Assembly: GCA_024195585.1 (NCBI GenBank)
Contig: SWBL01000282.1
Span: 1 to 64,000 of the forward strand
Length of the DNA: 64,000 bases
Source: Aureobasidium sp. EXF-3400
Lineage: Eukaryota > Ascomycota > Dothideomycetes > Dothideales > Saccotheciaceae
Reading direction: 5' to 3'
Position numbers and translations under genes: made by a program. The notes beneath the pieces are model-generated. The model saw only the letters and a program-made list of their open reading frames with translations. It was not told where the DNA came from and made no database searches. Shown here in pieces: positions 20,033 through 32,393 of the stretch; position 1 is the first letter of the stretch; each line of letters starts with the position of its first letter.

Positions 20033-23000
20033 CTACTGGAGTCTGGATGTCCGAGTACTGTCAACACTCGCTCTTACCGACTCGGTAGCAGTGGGTATCC
20101 TCTGCAACGGTGGCATAAGATCCCGCTCTCTCACCGTCACTGTTGTTGTCCTCGCTTCTCGCACTACCAGGACGGTCTCGCCAGAGTTGTGATAATCAGT
20201 CTCGCAGCTGACCAAGGGCTGGATAATCTCTTCCTCAAGAGGTCCGCCACTTTGTCCGGGACTCAGTAGTCTTGATGCCCCGCTCGGATCAGAGCTGCTA
20301 GTAGAAGTAGTGACTGGTTGAATATCCACAGAAGGCAGGAGGTGCATGCCCGGTCTCAGGGGCACCAGCACGAGCGAGATCTTGGTCTCTTCTTCATCGG
20401 GCTTGTAGTTGAATCGTGAGCGTTTCGGTCCAGCCACGAGCCATGGACCGTCTGTAGGAGCATCGATGGTATATGAAAAGGCCAGAGGCGTGTTTGTCGT
20501 TAGGTCCGCACTGGCCCAGCGTGTTGCGTGTCTGATGCCAAGTATGACTGAAATTGGACGGCCGATGGTGACTGTTTTTGTGGAGTCGTCCTTATCAAGG
20601 TGAAGGGTGACGGTATGCAAGACGTCGACTGTTGGGACTTCAACTGAGAGTGTGATCTTTCTTGACAGGGTAGCTACCGCAGACTCGTCAAGAACTAGTT
20701 TCTGGTTGCTCTGTACGATAAGTTAGCATGGGATCTGGCTTTACAGTGACCATGAAAAGAGACACTTACTACGTGCCACTCTTGCAACCACTCGTCTAGA
20801 CCTTGTCGCATGTCAGATGTGAGACTGCCGACAATCTTTCCCCAGCCTGTTGCCTCGTATGAAGGTATCTGGAACTCGTTGAGCAGCACAGCTTGTTCAA
20901 GCTGCTGAGCTGGTGCGTAAGATTTGACTCTGTTCATCAAGGTAGGCACGAGCAAGCGTCGCAAAGTCGCAAAGGGACTGTTTGCAACTGCCTTTTCGAG
21001 CACATCGCCAAGCTTTTCAAAGATGGCCTCGTCAGAACGTGTGTACTCAACCGTTAGTGCCAATGCAGCTTCCTTCTTGTTTAGTTTGCTTCCTTCTCCG
21101 TCCTTTCTCGTGATCTTGTAAGTCAGACTGGCCGGCTGTTTGTCAAACACAGTCATTGGCAAGGGGCAAGGTAGAGCTCGCACTCCATATGCCTGTGACT
21201 CTTCTACATGCACGTTTGTAACCTTCAATGGGGTTGCGTTTGTCGTCCTAATGCTGAATCGTGAGAAAAGAGCCTGAGACTTGAAGATGTCATTAACATC
21301 CACGTCTAGAGGGAGTGCAGCCGGAATTGATGAAGTACGGAGGTACGAAAACGTCCCCTGACCGGTCTGATATTTCGCCTCCAGCTTAATTGTAAGCTCT
21401 TCAAGACTGCGTTCTGTGCTATAAGGCACTTGGACTTTGAGGACGACTCCTGCCTCGACAGCACCAAGTTTGAGCATGCCAGCCTGGGATGTGTCTAGCT
21501 GACTGTGATCACTCTCTATGATTACAGCATCCGCAGTGTGTAATCTCAATCCAGCAGAGGCGGACTTCAATCGCAAATCAAGACTTTCGGTATTGTTGCG
21601 CCCTGTCAAGATCGTGAACACGACAGATGGTATTGTGTCAATGTGTATCTCGTTGGCCAACGTTGCTCGAACCTCCAGAGAATCACCATGAGGATAAATT
21701 AGCAATGAAGGCCCGCTCATGCTGGATCTTCTCTCGGACATGCTGGCATTGGTTATGCCCAGTGGTGTTGTCTGTGGTTTTGGCTGGAACTCGTGCGTAA
21801 AATGTAGCTTCTTAGACTCTAGTACCAGTTTGTCGATCAGGTAATGCCCGTATGTTGTGACGTTCGAGCGGACTTGGAGATTGGTAGGTCCTCGTTTCAA
21901 CTCTAGAGGACCATCACTCTGCAAAAGTATCTCCTGACTAGCATCAGTCACTAGCACCAGTCGTAGTTTGACGCGATCAATCTGAAGGTCATCGTCCAGA
22001 AGGTGCCTGAAGCTAACGTTCAAGCCGAATCCATCCTGATCTGGGTGTAGTGCAATCTCCGGGCTGACATCAATTCCAGCAAAGAAATCAGACATTGAAG
22101 CTGTGAAGTTATACGGCAGTTCTTCTGAAAAGCTCACGAGCTCTCCGAGAACACCACTAACATCAACAGTCTCCTCATCTAGCCATGCAGAGGTGCTGCG
22201 TACTCGAGGCAATGCTCTTGCTGTACGATGTGCAACAACCTTGCCCAGCAGACTTAGCATAACTCTCATGTATTCATCCCGTCGGTGCAGTTCTTTCAGA
22301 CATTTGGCGTATATCCTCAACATCTCACCATGGACGTAGGACCAACTCGTCTTAGAGAAAGTTGTAGATGAGCGCTGGAAGTAAGTAGCTGCTTGAGCAA
22401 CATCACCAAGTTGGCTGGATAGATAGTTAGCTAAGATATAAGAGTTGTCATTGTTTTGAAGAAACCTACTATTTGAGTATAGCAAGGTCGCTTAGTACAG
22501 AGTCGGCGGATTTGGTGTGATTTGCTGTTGTGAAATTCGACACTGCTAGCTCGCTCAATTGCTGTGAAGAATCAGAAATGTATCAATGACAGCGGCTAAG
22601 GACGATTATCACCTCGTAGACAGCTCTGAACTCCTCCAAGGAGGCGAGCGCAGTCGATAGCGGGGCACTAAGGAGCATGTTTGCTACCTTCTCCATTTCT
22701 GCAGGCGATGTTGCCGTCTTGGACCCTTCTTCCTCTGGTTGAACCTTTTCGCTGTTGAGGTCAATGTCAGTGAGGATTTGGGTCGATTTGATTGAGGCCC
22801 AGCCTGAAAGCCAGCCCTTCTGTCTTGCGAGGGCTTCGATGATCCTCCGCTGCATTAGAAGAAGTTGAGCCCGACCAGATGTAAGAACGGCGATGCCAGC
22901 TCCATTTGCGGTCACGGCATCTGGTTGAGTATTGGGACTGGACCTGGCATAACGTTCGTTTTCATAGATCGTTTGTGGTGTCAATTGTGATGAAGACGAC

Positions 23001-24755
23001 ACGCTGCGTTGCAAAGAGCTCGACCGTGTGGGATGAGTGTTCGCACCCTGGGGAAAGTTGAAGTTACCACCGGCCTCCTTCCTGGAGTAAACACCCGATG
23101 TCTGGTTTTGCGGTTGTAATAATGACTTCTCGCTGGATGAGGAAGGATCTTTTGATGCAGTCTCTTCTAGTACCTGGTCAAGTACAGCATATGTCCAGGA
23201 AGAAGCAATATTTTCCGCGAGAGAAGAAAGATGAGAATTGATTTCAGACCTACACAGCTATCAACAAAGGAATCTATCTGATGCACGAGGATGTGACCGT
23301 ACCCTTCGGTAAGGCCGCTGCGAAAAGCACGAGCATTGGTAGCAGCAAAAAGGGCAGCTCTCTTACAGACTTCAGCAGCAAAAGTCAGATTGTCGTCTTT
23401 CGGGTTATCCCTGGCACTGGAGGGTCTGGCCTGTTGAAGGTTGCCACTCCCAGCACTCAACCGAAGCAAAAGTGTTCTTTGCCTGGCAAAGATGTAAAGT
23501 CGAAAGTCAAAAAGAGATATGGTGCTCGAAACAATTTCACCACGATAATCCTTGTCAGTCAGATCCAGTGGCAGCTTGTACATCTTTTGGAACTGCGAAG
23601 TTAGTTGCTCAAGCTTGGATGTGTCTGATGATGCGTTAAACATCTCCAAAAGAGAGCTTTTCTGGGCGCTTAGATCACCAAGAAATGTACCTTGGGCAGC
23701 ACCAGATTCATAATCACGAAGAGCAGAGTCAAGTCCTACCCAAAGCTCGTCATAGATTGCCAAAGCATCTTCGACCAGGCCAACACTCTCGAAACCACGG
23801 GCTAGACCTTCTTTCAGAGTGAAGAAGGTGCAAAAATTCCAACCAGGTAGAGAACGTTGAGAGTCCTTCTCTCGGATATCATCCTCGTACTGTAATACGC
23901 GCAGATCAAACGACATCAGGATTAATGTCTTGAACTTTGCGATAAGGTCTTGCCAGGCGTTGTCTTGTTCTTGTGGGCTCTCGATGTACGGTTGAGTGAC
24001 AGGCGTCTGAGGTAGCAGTTGTGGAGGCACGTCTTTCTTCTGCAGCCTAATTTGAGCAATACGCTCTGGACCAGACTTGGAGGAGGCGGTAAAATCGGCG
24101 CGTATCTTGTCCAGTACAGTCCTTGAGCTCTTGCCAGGCCATTTAGTAGTGCTTGACGGCCTCTCGACCAGTTCGTCGGGCTCTTTCTTTGATGCAGCGG
24201 TCCATCGAGGTTCGGAAGCGGCGACAGTATCGGGAATGACTACGTGCAGGATAAGCCATTCAGCAGCGTCGTGGTCCTCGGACCGATTAACAGCGGAGGA
24301 GCTCTTGGAAGATGGATCAACGTCGTTAATCCAGTCGCGGAGCAGCTGTCGCGATGAAGCCTTATATGTGTCCTTGTCGTCGCATCGTAGAAGGTAGACC
24401 CTGAGGTAGGGGGTCTGACGTAGGCCTGGGATCTGGTGTCTTCTCTCTTTGGCGAGTGAGGAAGCACCAGCTCTGGAACCGTAGGAGTCGACACGCTGCA
24501 GTTTATCGCTCTCTGAAGCTTCGGTGTGGGCATCGGGAACAAATTCGACATGGAGGGCGCCTATGGAGCGCAATGGTCTCGAGGGAGATTTCCAATTCAG
24601 ATTGCGCAAAGGTAACCTGGATGATAGGTCACGCGAGATCAAAGGGAATATACCAGAAGGATCATGGTACTCGACTAGGCGGAATGTAAGAACAGAGAGT
24701 AGGGTGAGAGGTTATGCGACGCACCAGTGACCTTGGAACTCAAGGTGGACTCCAT
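20033..24755 (-). CDS. TRS130: TRAPPII subunit Trs130 / TRAPPC10
   Basis: Six exons: 24755-24725, 24674-23303, 23249-22613, 22561-22470, 22414-20770 and 20710-20033; 1484 residues, all joins in frame. It is a large subunit of the TRAPPII complex, which activates Ypt31/Rab11-type GTPases at the late Golgi. Recognised by the conserved start (SSKVTVEYHDPSGIFPL, then SRLPLRNLNWKSPSRPLRSI), an alpha-solenoid middle with repeated helices (CKRAALFAATNARAF, LAENIASSWTYAVLDQVLEE), and a beta-rich C-terminal region of Ig-like strands. The first exon is only 31 nt. A Ser/Gln-rich insert near residues 510-560 is probably a flexible loop. Confidence 0.85.
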
Positions 24756-25112
24756 AACTGAATGCGACCAAGGTTAACGAGCAGTTGCGGTGTAGCACAG
24801 AGAAAGCCAGGCGTCCAGATTACCAAGCATAACAGGCGATTAGCACATTGTTCTGAGTGCCAATTGATCAAACACAAGAGGAACAGAAAGCAATTTGTGA
24901 AAAGCGAATGCTTGATGACAAGGCGCCATGGTTTGGAAAGTACTAAGATAGGGAGGTGGCAGGCTGGAGGAGCGTCGACTTGTGGCCGGGCGGGCCGAGC
25001 GTTTTGTCACGCCTTCTCTGATGGTCAGCAGCGGAAGCCGAAGCAACTTGGGAAAGCGACGACGGCGAACTGTCGATTAGAGGTCATCCATACATACACA
25101 TCACAACTCACA
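24756..25112. promoter_or_regulatory. Divergent intergenic region
   Basis: 357 bp between TRS130 and the QCR10 gene. No named motif is seen. Confidence 0.4.
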
Positions 25113-25685
25113 ATGCAGTCGTCGCAGATCAGAGCCGTACGCCTTGTCCGATTCGCCAATTACGCGCGCATACTGACGACTCTGTAGGCCCAGTTCGGCA
25201 CCAGATTCGAGGGCCACCACGGCATGCAGCCCTGGGTCAGCCTTCCCAACTACAAGGCCTACCAGAGCAAATACGGCCCCAAGTGAGCCTCGTCCCAGTC
25301 TACCGCGTTACCGCTTCGACGTACTGATCCGCCCTCTCTTCAGCTACAAGATTGGCACCAACTTCCACGGCATCGACATCCGCCGCGCCAGAGCCTTGTA
25401 CGTCAACCGCCTCTCCAATCACTCTTGCTACACCAACTCCGAGCCTATACCCTCGACACCTTTCTGAACCTTCGAATCGAAAACATCCGGTCTCTGCTCG
25501 TACATTTTTGCTAACATAGCCCTTATAGCGCTACCATGGGTGCCGGCTTTGGTGCCGCTGCTGGTCTCTTCGCCCTCTTCTTCTTCGCCGATATCCCTCG
25601 TGTACGAAAGGATATCATGCAGAAGGTTCCTTTCATCGGCTCGCACTTCATCAAGGAGATCGCCCCCGAGGACAACCCCTTCTAA
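25113..25685 (+). CDS. QCR10: Cytochrome bc1 complex subunit 10
   Basis: Four exons: 25113-25136, 25188-25282, 25344-25397 and 25529-25685; 109 residues. It is a small accessory subunit of mitochondrial complex III in the inner membrane. Visible are one hydrophobic helix (MGAGFGAAAGLFALFFFADI) followed by the family ending IPRVRKDIMQK, an IGSHF stretch, and EIAPEDNPF at the C-terminus. The three introns (51, 61 and 131 bp) all keep frame. Assignment rests on size, the single helix and the ending; another small respiratory subunit is possible. Confidence 0.7.
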
Positions 25686-25907
25686 ATGCTTGACCACTAC
25701 GGTGATGCTTTCTGGAGTTGGCTGCTGTGTACATTAAATTCAATGGGGTTGCAGCATAAATTGCATGTTTTCTAGACCTTCTGTCCCATCCTCCAAAAGC
25801 TACGACCTGAAAACCACAAGCCTATTGTCTCTTGTTATGCATTTATCATTACGCCTCTTTTGCGCCGATGCGATGCGCCTAATACATAGAACAAACATGA
25901 CGTAAGT

Positions 25908-26855
25908 TTAGTTGGCCTCGAGTCTGGACACAACCGATGCCATCTCGTCATCACCGTATATCCTGAAGCCCTTGTCCTTGGTGACACTGGCCAGCTGCAC
26001 GTTCTTTGAGTCCAGCTTCTCCTCCATGACCTGCTTCAGCGTCTTGAGCACCAGGACCTCGGCCTCTGCCAGTGTCAATGACTTGTGGAACTCGTTCTGT
26101 AGCTCGGCCTGTGCTCCCTCTGAACCTGAACCGATGGCCTTTGCGTCGTAGCGGTAGAAAGTGCCTGAGGGCTCGGCGTGGTACCTGAATTGTTAGAATG
26201 TATGTTTATTGGAACGAGCAGTAGAGAGACTCACAGTGATGGGCCGTTCTCGTCGAAACCGGCAATGAGCAGTGCAACACCGAAGGGTCTGCTCATGATG
26301 CTCTCCTCACCCTCAGCACCCTCGCCGAATCTCAAGGCCAAATCGCAGATGGCTTGGGTGCAGCTCTCGACGGATAGAGGTTCAGCGTAGTTGAAGGCGT
26401 GGCTTTGCGAAGTGATTCTAGCGTGCTCGATCATGCTGCGGGCATCGGCCTGCAGACCTGACATGGCGGCACCGATGTGTCTGTCAATCTCGACAATCTT
26501 CTCGACGGAGCTGGTTTCGAGCAGTGTTGAAGTGACGCGCTTCTCGACACCTAGGATGACACCTTCGGAGGTTGCGACCTGTATGTAGGTTAGAGATTGA
26601 AGATGCGATCTTATATATAGCGGTAGGACATACACCGATGGCGGTGGAGCCGAGCTTGATGGCCTCGAGCGAGTATTCTACTTGGAAGAGACGGCCTTCA
26701 GGCGAGAAGGTGCTGGAAGGGTATGAGTCTACTGTGTGGAAGTGTAGTGGGGAGGTGTTACGCACTTGATACCGCGATCTGAGTTATCATGTTAGCAGAC
26801 TGACTAGTGCAAGTTCGTAGAAATACTGACCATATTCGGAACGAGCAATGAACAT
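25908..26855 (-). CDS. PUP2: 20S proteasome subunit alpha-5
   Basis: Five exons: 26855-26831, 26778-26766 (only 13 nt), 26712-26634, 26578-26235 and 26184-25908; 245 residues. It is a non-catalytic alpha-ring subunit of the 20S core. The N-terminal gating segment ([20 protein letters not shown]) and the following [12 protein letters not shown] are typical. [18 protein letters not shown] and the acidic GEGAEGEES loop mark alpha-5 among the seven alpha types. It faces GCP2 across 342 bp. The tiny exons 1 and 2 hide the start from simple frame searches. Confidence 0.93.
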
Positions 26856-27197
26856 GGTTGCGAGAGTTGGTGGGGAAGAGCGAGTGGTGGCGGTATGTGT
26901 AAGTGTTTGGTGACACGGATAGCAGAACGGGCTGTCGGGTTGTTTTGTCGAAAAGGAGGACGACGAGATGAGAGAAAGCGGAAAGGCGAGAGAGTTGTGA
27001 ATGGCAGAGGGCGAGCTGATTGTCTGGTGAAGCACGACGCAGTCGGCGGTGATGCAGTTGCGCCGCTGTTGGAGGAAGCTTTGACACTTTGGGCTGTGTT
27101 TCCCGACCGACTCGCAGAACGCGTCCTCCGCAGCCAGACAAAGCAACGCGCTTGCAGTCCGCCTTTATCGAGCTTGCAGCCATGCGAACACTGAGCT
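26856..27197. promoter_or_regulatory. Divergent intergenic region
   Basis: 342 bp between the proteasome alpha-5 and GCP2 genes. I did not find a proteasome-type control element by eye. Confidence 0.4.
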
Positions 27198-29765
27198 ATG
27201 TCAGCTGCTGACAGAAGAACGTCGGCCTCGCACCGTCAGAGAGTCCCTCGTGCTAGCGCTCAACCCGATTCCTACTCGCAAAGAAGCGCCCATGTCCGCG
27301 TCGAGTCGCATCAACATGAATCTCGCTCTGCTACCGTCACTCGGGTCCGGAGCGTCCACAAACCCACCGCCCACTCGTCCCAGCCCTCAAGATCGAGACA
27401 GTCCGATTCACTCCCAAGCAATGTCGACCCTATCCCTGCCTGGAAACCCCAGGCTTCCTTGATACCCCATACCTCAGCTCCCTTAGCCTCTCGCGTCTCT
27501 GTCCCACCCTTGGCCGCTCATGCGCCTTCTGCTCTACAGCCCGAACCTCTGTCTTCTATGACTCTCGATGCACAAGAGGCTGCCATCATCCAGGATCTAC
27601 TGTTCATCTTCATGGGCTTCGAGGGCCAGTATGTTCGCTACACCGATGCCTATCAGCCCCTCGAGGAAAAGAGTCGTCTTGCTGGTCCGCAATTTAGAGT
27701 CTTACCTGGCCTGGATCCAAGCTTGAGGGACCTGACTATCTCCATGCTGAGGATGGCTACACACTATGCTGCTGTCGAGGCCTTTGTCGAAGTTCAGAGC
27801 AGGGAGGAGTTTGGCGCTGTCAACCATGCACTTTGCGCCGCCATGAGGAAGCTGCTCAAAGACTACCTGATTCTCATCGCTCAGTTGGAACATCAGATGT
27901 TGACCAACCAATCCTTCACTCTCCATGTCCTGAATCTACATACTAAACCTACTAGCCACATGATGTTTCAATTGTACAGCCTGGCACACGAAATCTTGAA
28001 GGAGAACTCTATGCTCGAGGATGACGACGATGATCTAGACGAATCCGACGACTTTGAAAATATCCTGGAGTCTCTGCGAGAGGGTAGAGATGCTGGCAAC
28101 GTCGGAAGGAAGGTGTGCAAGGGTGGCAGCGTGTTGCGACTCATCACCAAGCGCTTAGCCACCATGTCTGGCGATCCTGCCGCTCGAACACTACTTACCA
28201 CTTTGTTGCGCGAGTCTTCTAGACCTTACATGGGCATGTTGAACGAATGGCTCCACCACGGCAACGTTCGAGACCCACATTCCGAGTTTCTCATCAAGGA
28301 GCAGAAGAGCATTCGCCGAGAAGGACTGGAGCAAGACTACACCGACGAGTATTGGGAGAAGCGCTACACCATCCGCCTCGAAGATGTGCCACCACAACTT
28401 GAATCCGTCAAGGACAAGGTGTTGTTGGCTGGCAAATACTTGAACGTCGTTCGAGAGTGTGGCGGTGTGGATGTATCAAGAGACATGGACGATCAAGTCC
28501 CGCATACCTTCGATGATGTTCGCTTTTTGGACAACGCCAATTCTGCCTACGCCTTCGCCAATTCTTCACTTCTCACCCTCTTGCTTACCACACATGCTCT
28601 CCCTGCACGCCTTCGCAGTTTGAAACACTATTTCTTCCTGGACCGATCTGATTTCTTCTCCTACTTCCTCGAGCTTGGACAATCGGAGCTTAAAAAGCCT
28701 GCTAAATCCGTTAATATCGGAAAGCTGCAATCACTTCTTGATATTGTGTTGCGACAACCTGGCAGTGTCGCAGCCGAGGATCCATTCAAAGAAGATGTCA
28801 AGGTTGTCATGAACGAAGTTGGTCTGACCGGATGGTTGATGCAGGTCGTCAACGTCAAGGGTCTGGATGCTGATGGTGGAAGCATCACATCCTACACACC
28901 TGCAGCCAGTATTATTGGGGACGACAAAGACATCAGCGGTTTCGACGCGCTCACATTTGACTATGCTGTCCCCTTCCCTCTCTCGCTGGTTGTGTCCAGA
29001 GTGACATTGACCAGATACCAGCTGCTCTTCCGTTACATTCTTTCGTTGCGCCACCTTGAGCAGCTACTAGTGAGCTCTTGGATCGATCAGTCCAAAGTTA
29101 CAAGCTGGCGCCACAAGAGCTCTGACCGACGAGTTGAAGATTGGAAGCGCAGAGCGTGGTGTTTGCGAAGTCGTATGCTTTGTTTCGTGCAACAGCTGTT
29201 GTACTTTTGCACAAATGAAGTCATAGAACCTAATTGGACAGCTTTCATGACTCGACTGAGCGAGGCGGAAGGACTGGAAAATGTTGCTGCAGGTGGAAAG
29301 GTCAAGCGCACCGTTGATGAACTAATGCAAGATCATGTCGATTTTCTAGCAACATGTCTCAAGGAGTGCATGCTGACGAATTCGAAACTCCTCAGGGTAT
29401 GTTGTACACAACTTGCTTGACAGTCATGCAACTAACCTCTACCTTAGATCAACTCGAAAGTAATGGCTTGCTGCAGGATGTTTACCGTCTACACTGTGTC
29501 TTTGTCACGTAACCTTGCTGTCGTTGACCCAGATCTCGCTAGGACTGAGGGCGGCAAAACAGAGCACGATCCACACAAACTAGAGAAGCTGGACGACAAT
29601 CTCAAACGCTTTGAGGACAATTTCACCAGACATCTGAAAATCCTACTGGATGCACTCAACTACCTCGCTGCTACAGAGACTGTGGTATTTTTGGGACTGT
29701 GTGCCAGACTCAGCATGGCCAACGAAGGCATCTCGGATCCTTCGTCTTCAGTTCCTTCCGGTTGA
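27198..29765 (+). CDS. SPC97: Gamma-tubulin complex component 2 (Spc97-like)
   Basis: Two exons, 27198-29396 and 29448-29765, 838 residues. It nucleates microtubules at the spindle pole body with gamma-tubulin and GCP3. After a disordered Ser/Arg-rich start (1-110), the GRIP1 region includes LLNEWLHHGNVRDPHSEF and the EQDYTDEYWEKRYTIR segment characteristic of GCP2. The GRIP2 gamma-tubulin-binding half follows (FDALTFDYAVPFPLSLV, then FRYILSLRHLEQLL). The last intron (51 bp) joins KLLR to INSKVMACC near the C-terminus. Confidence 0.9.
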
Positions 29766-29880
29766 ATGCATAAGTAAACATGTATCAATTGGGTATCCTG
29801 CTTTAAAACAAGCGCTGCGTAAGAAACGGATAAAGTTAAGAAAAGGCGCGCTCTGTCGACTCGCCGTCAGTCCTACGCAT

Positions 29881-30580
29881 CTAGCGTCTCCTAGGATCTC
29901 TGCTCGCATCAATGTTGGAGTTTGTCGAGTATGATGGGATCGTCTGCACTGCAGAGGGTGCAGGCAAAGGAGCAGTCATCATGGGCGCAGTCGGTGCTGC
30001 TGCAGCTGGTTGTTTGGCGCCGTCCATAGCCACAGCAGGCGCAGCCTTCATCGGTGCAACAGGAGCCGGGCCAGCACTCTTCCTGCGTTCCGCTCCAGCA
30101 GTAGCACCAGACTTGTCGTACTTTTTCAGCGTGTCGTTGAGGAATTGTCTCGACTCCTTTGCGCGGGCATTGTATTCTCCAACCCTGCGGAGTGAGTCTA
30201 GCGCTGTGAGTACTTCGGCCGTCGTCTGCTCTGAGATCTCTGGGCGTGTGTCGTTTGCTCTTATGGCTTCGGGTGCGAATGCGGCATTGAACATTCTGTT
30301 TCTAGACAGTGGAAAGGGTAGACTTAGCACTTTGCAAACAAGAGATCAATCGAAATGTCATTGTCAAAACATCCATGTGTTGTCGGATAGGAATTGAAAT
30401 GTGTTTTGCTCACCTCACTTGGCTGTCGAGAGCGTCGGAGTTGGCAATCATCTGCTTCAGACGCGGCTCCACGCCGTCAAGACGAGGCGTGCCAGGAATG
30501 AAGTTTGTAATGGGCAGCATGACTGCTCTTGCCATGATCTGCATCGTTTGCTCTGTCAGTTCCTCTGAATCATGATTCAT
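29881..30580 (-). CDS. Unrecognised helical protein with Pro/Ala-rich tail
   Basis: Two exons, 30580-30414 and 30301-29881 (112-bp intron), 195 residues. The first about 130 residues look helical (EELTEQTMQIMARAVMLPIT, then EVLTALDSLRRVGEYNARAK); the rest is Ala/Pro/Met-rich and probably disordered, ending DPRRR. No signal peptide or membrane segment. I do not recognise the family. It is convergent with GCP2, 115 bp apart. Confidence 0.6.
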
Positions 30581-31160
30581 TGTGAATGTTGTTTGTTGTG
30601 TACCGTGTCATGGTGTTTCTTCGATGGCCCCGCCATTGAGCTTTTGGGCGTGTTGACGTTTGGCGGCTTCGAATTCTCAACGGCAGGCGAGATGGGGAAG
30701 CGCGGTCAGGTCATCGGCACTGTATGAATTTCTGATGGATGTCGGTTCTTACACAGCCTTTCGAAAAGTGATGCTGAGAGGAAGCGCAAAGATTAGTATG
30801 TTCTGACGGGACTCGAAAGTTCGGTCATGTGACATGAATTTCGAAGTGTCTGTATACCACGAGTCCACGACAACATTGAAAATGAAAGCTGGGAAAGAGA
30901 TGCTCACTTATGAGCAGTCCTTGTTCTTGGCTGATAACAATCCGTAAAACATTCACAGAGAAGGAGTTGGCCAGGTGTATCTTCACTGTGCTTGTTGATG
31001 TGATTTCAATTTACTGATTGCGCCTTTCCCTTAGGTGCTGTATAGCCCCATCCCATCCCATCTTGATGATCCCGTAAGTGTTTCCTTCCAGCCTGTACCA
31101 ATAACATCCGAACGCCTAATCCTGTCCCTATCCCATGTTGGTGGTTGAGTATCGCGTCGT
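30581..31160. other. Intergenic
   Basis: Upstream region of the helical-protein gene and 3' flank of the inhibitor gene; no gene is seen. Confidence 0.4.
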
Positions 31161-31518
31161 CTACGAAGACGATCCAGCGACCGAAACGACTTGGTCGTCC
31201 TCAACGATGGCCTGGTACTTCTCGCCTAGAGCCTTGACACTGTTGACAACCTTGGTGGGTGCAGTGGCTGCAAAGCCCTTAATGAGGCTCTTGTATTCAT
31301 GAGTGATGACGCCACCCTGATGATGGTGAGCATATGTTACTGATAAGATATAGAATGTAACAATCACTTACAGCTTCCTTGATGACAGCCATTGCCTGCT
31401 CGATGACAGAATCGGGAGTGTCCTTGGGGTAGCTGACGATGATCTGCTTGCTCTCGGTGGCAGCGTAGGCCAAGGCCATGAGGAACGCAATGAGGAGGAG
31501 GTGGATGGTGAACTTCAT
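31161..31518 (-). CDS. Secreted I9-type protease inhibitor
   Basis: Two exons, 31518-31372 and 31316-31161 (55-bp intron), 100 residues. A signal peptide (MKFTIHLLLIAFLMALAYAA) is followed by one inhibitor-I9 fold: IIVSYPKDTPDSVIEQAM for the first strand and helix, GGVITHEYKSLIKGFAA for the central strands, then VVNSVKAL and VSV at the end. I9 domains are subtilase propeptides; free-standing ones such as yeast Pbi2 inhibit vacuolar proteinase B. Pbi2 has no signal peptide, so this version should enter the secretory path and may act on a vacuolar or secreted subtilase. Confidence 0.75.
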
Positions 31519-32393
31519 GTTGATTGAGTGATTTTGTTATATGTTTTAGTGTTAAGCTTGGTAGAGGCAGTGGTTTGGGTGGTGTTGATGGGCAGGGCTG
31601 TGGGGATCTTTATGTACAATGCAGTTGCCTAGGTATGCGGTCATCGGCGTCGCCAAGGCGATGGTGAGAGTTTCGGTTTCCGCCAAGACGCGAGACTAAG
31701 AGAAGCCATATGCTGCTCTTTGACCGCGTGCGACAGTGAACCTACGACGAGCGTCTCACAATCACTCCTACCGCTGGCGACGATCTTTTTCACCGCTCTA
31801 ATTCCATCCAGACTTGCGATTCCGCTCACATCGACTTCGACTGACGCCAAACACGCCTGTCCGACCAACCGCAGTGCTCTTCAAAAGTCACGACTAATCT
31901 CTGTGATTAACCACCTGTCCGCAAAGAGAGACAAAAGAGCACGACCAGAAAGAGCAAGGACAAAGAAAGCCACTTCACAGCTTGTCGCTGCAGATTTCGA
32001 GCGCAAGCAGAAAAAACAAGGCATCGGGGTGAGAGTGGAGGAATCTTCACAGCGTCTTCGCAGAAGATCAAGAGCCGGCTCTTCACGCATCTATTGAGAG
32101 CAGTGGGCTGCTTATTGTGGGCGGGAAGAGACAATAGCTAGTATTGATCCATCACACTCTTCTGATTTCACGCCTTTTGGTGAAGCAAGTTTTCGCTTGC
32201 TGCTTGCCATCTACTCACCTCTTGTGGTTGTTCAATCCGACCGAAGGGCTCTGCATCTTCTTTTGTCTACGGACCGGATAGCGCGTTGACTGTCTCTTTC
32301 TTGAGCCATTTTCGAAGAAAGCTATCCGTGACTCGTAGTCTTTTCTTTCTCTTCTTTTCTGCTACTGCAAATAATACCTTGCCTTGAAGAATC
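31519..32393. promoter_or_regulatory. Divergent intergenic region, 875 bp
   Basis: Shared upstream region of the inhibitor gene and PCF11. A plus-strand frame at 31720-32097 is Arg/Lys/Ser-rich without any domain and is not supported as a gene. Confidence 0.4.

Noticed and set aside
31720..32097. Arg/Lys-rich plus-strand frame upstream of PCF11
   Set aside because: No domain, and its position is expected for the promoter or 5' UTR.
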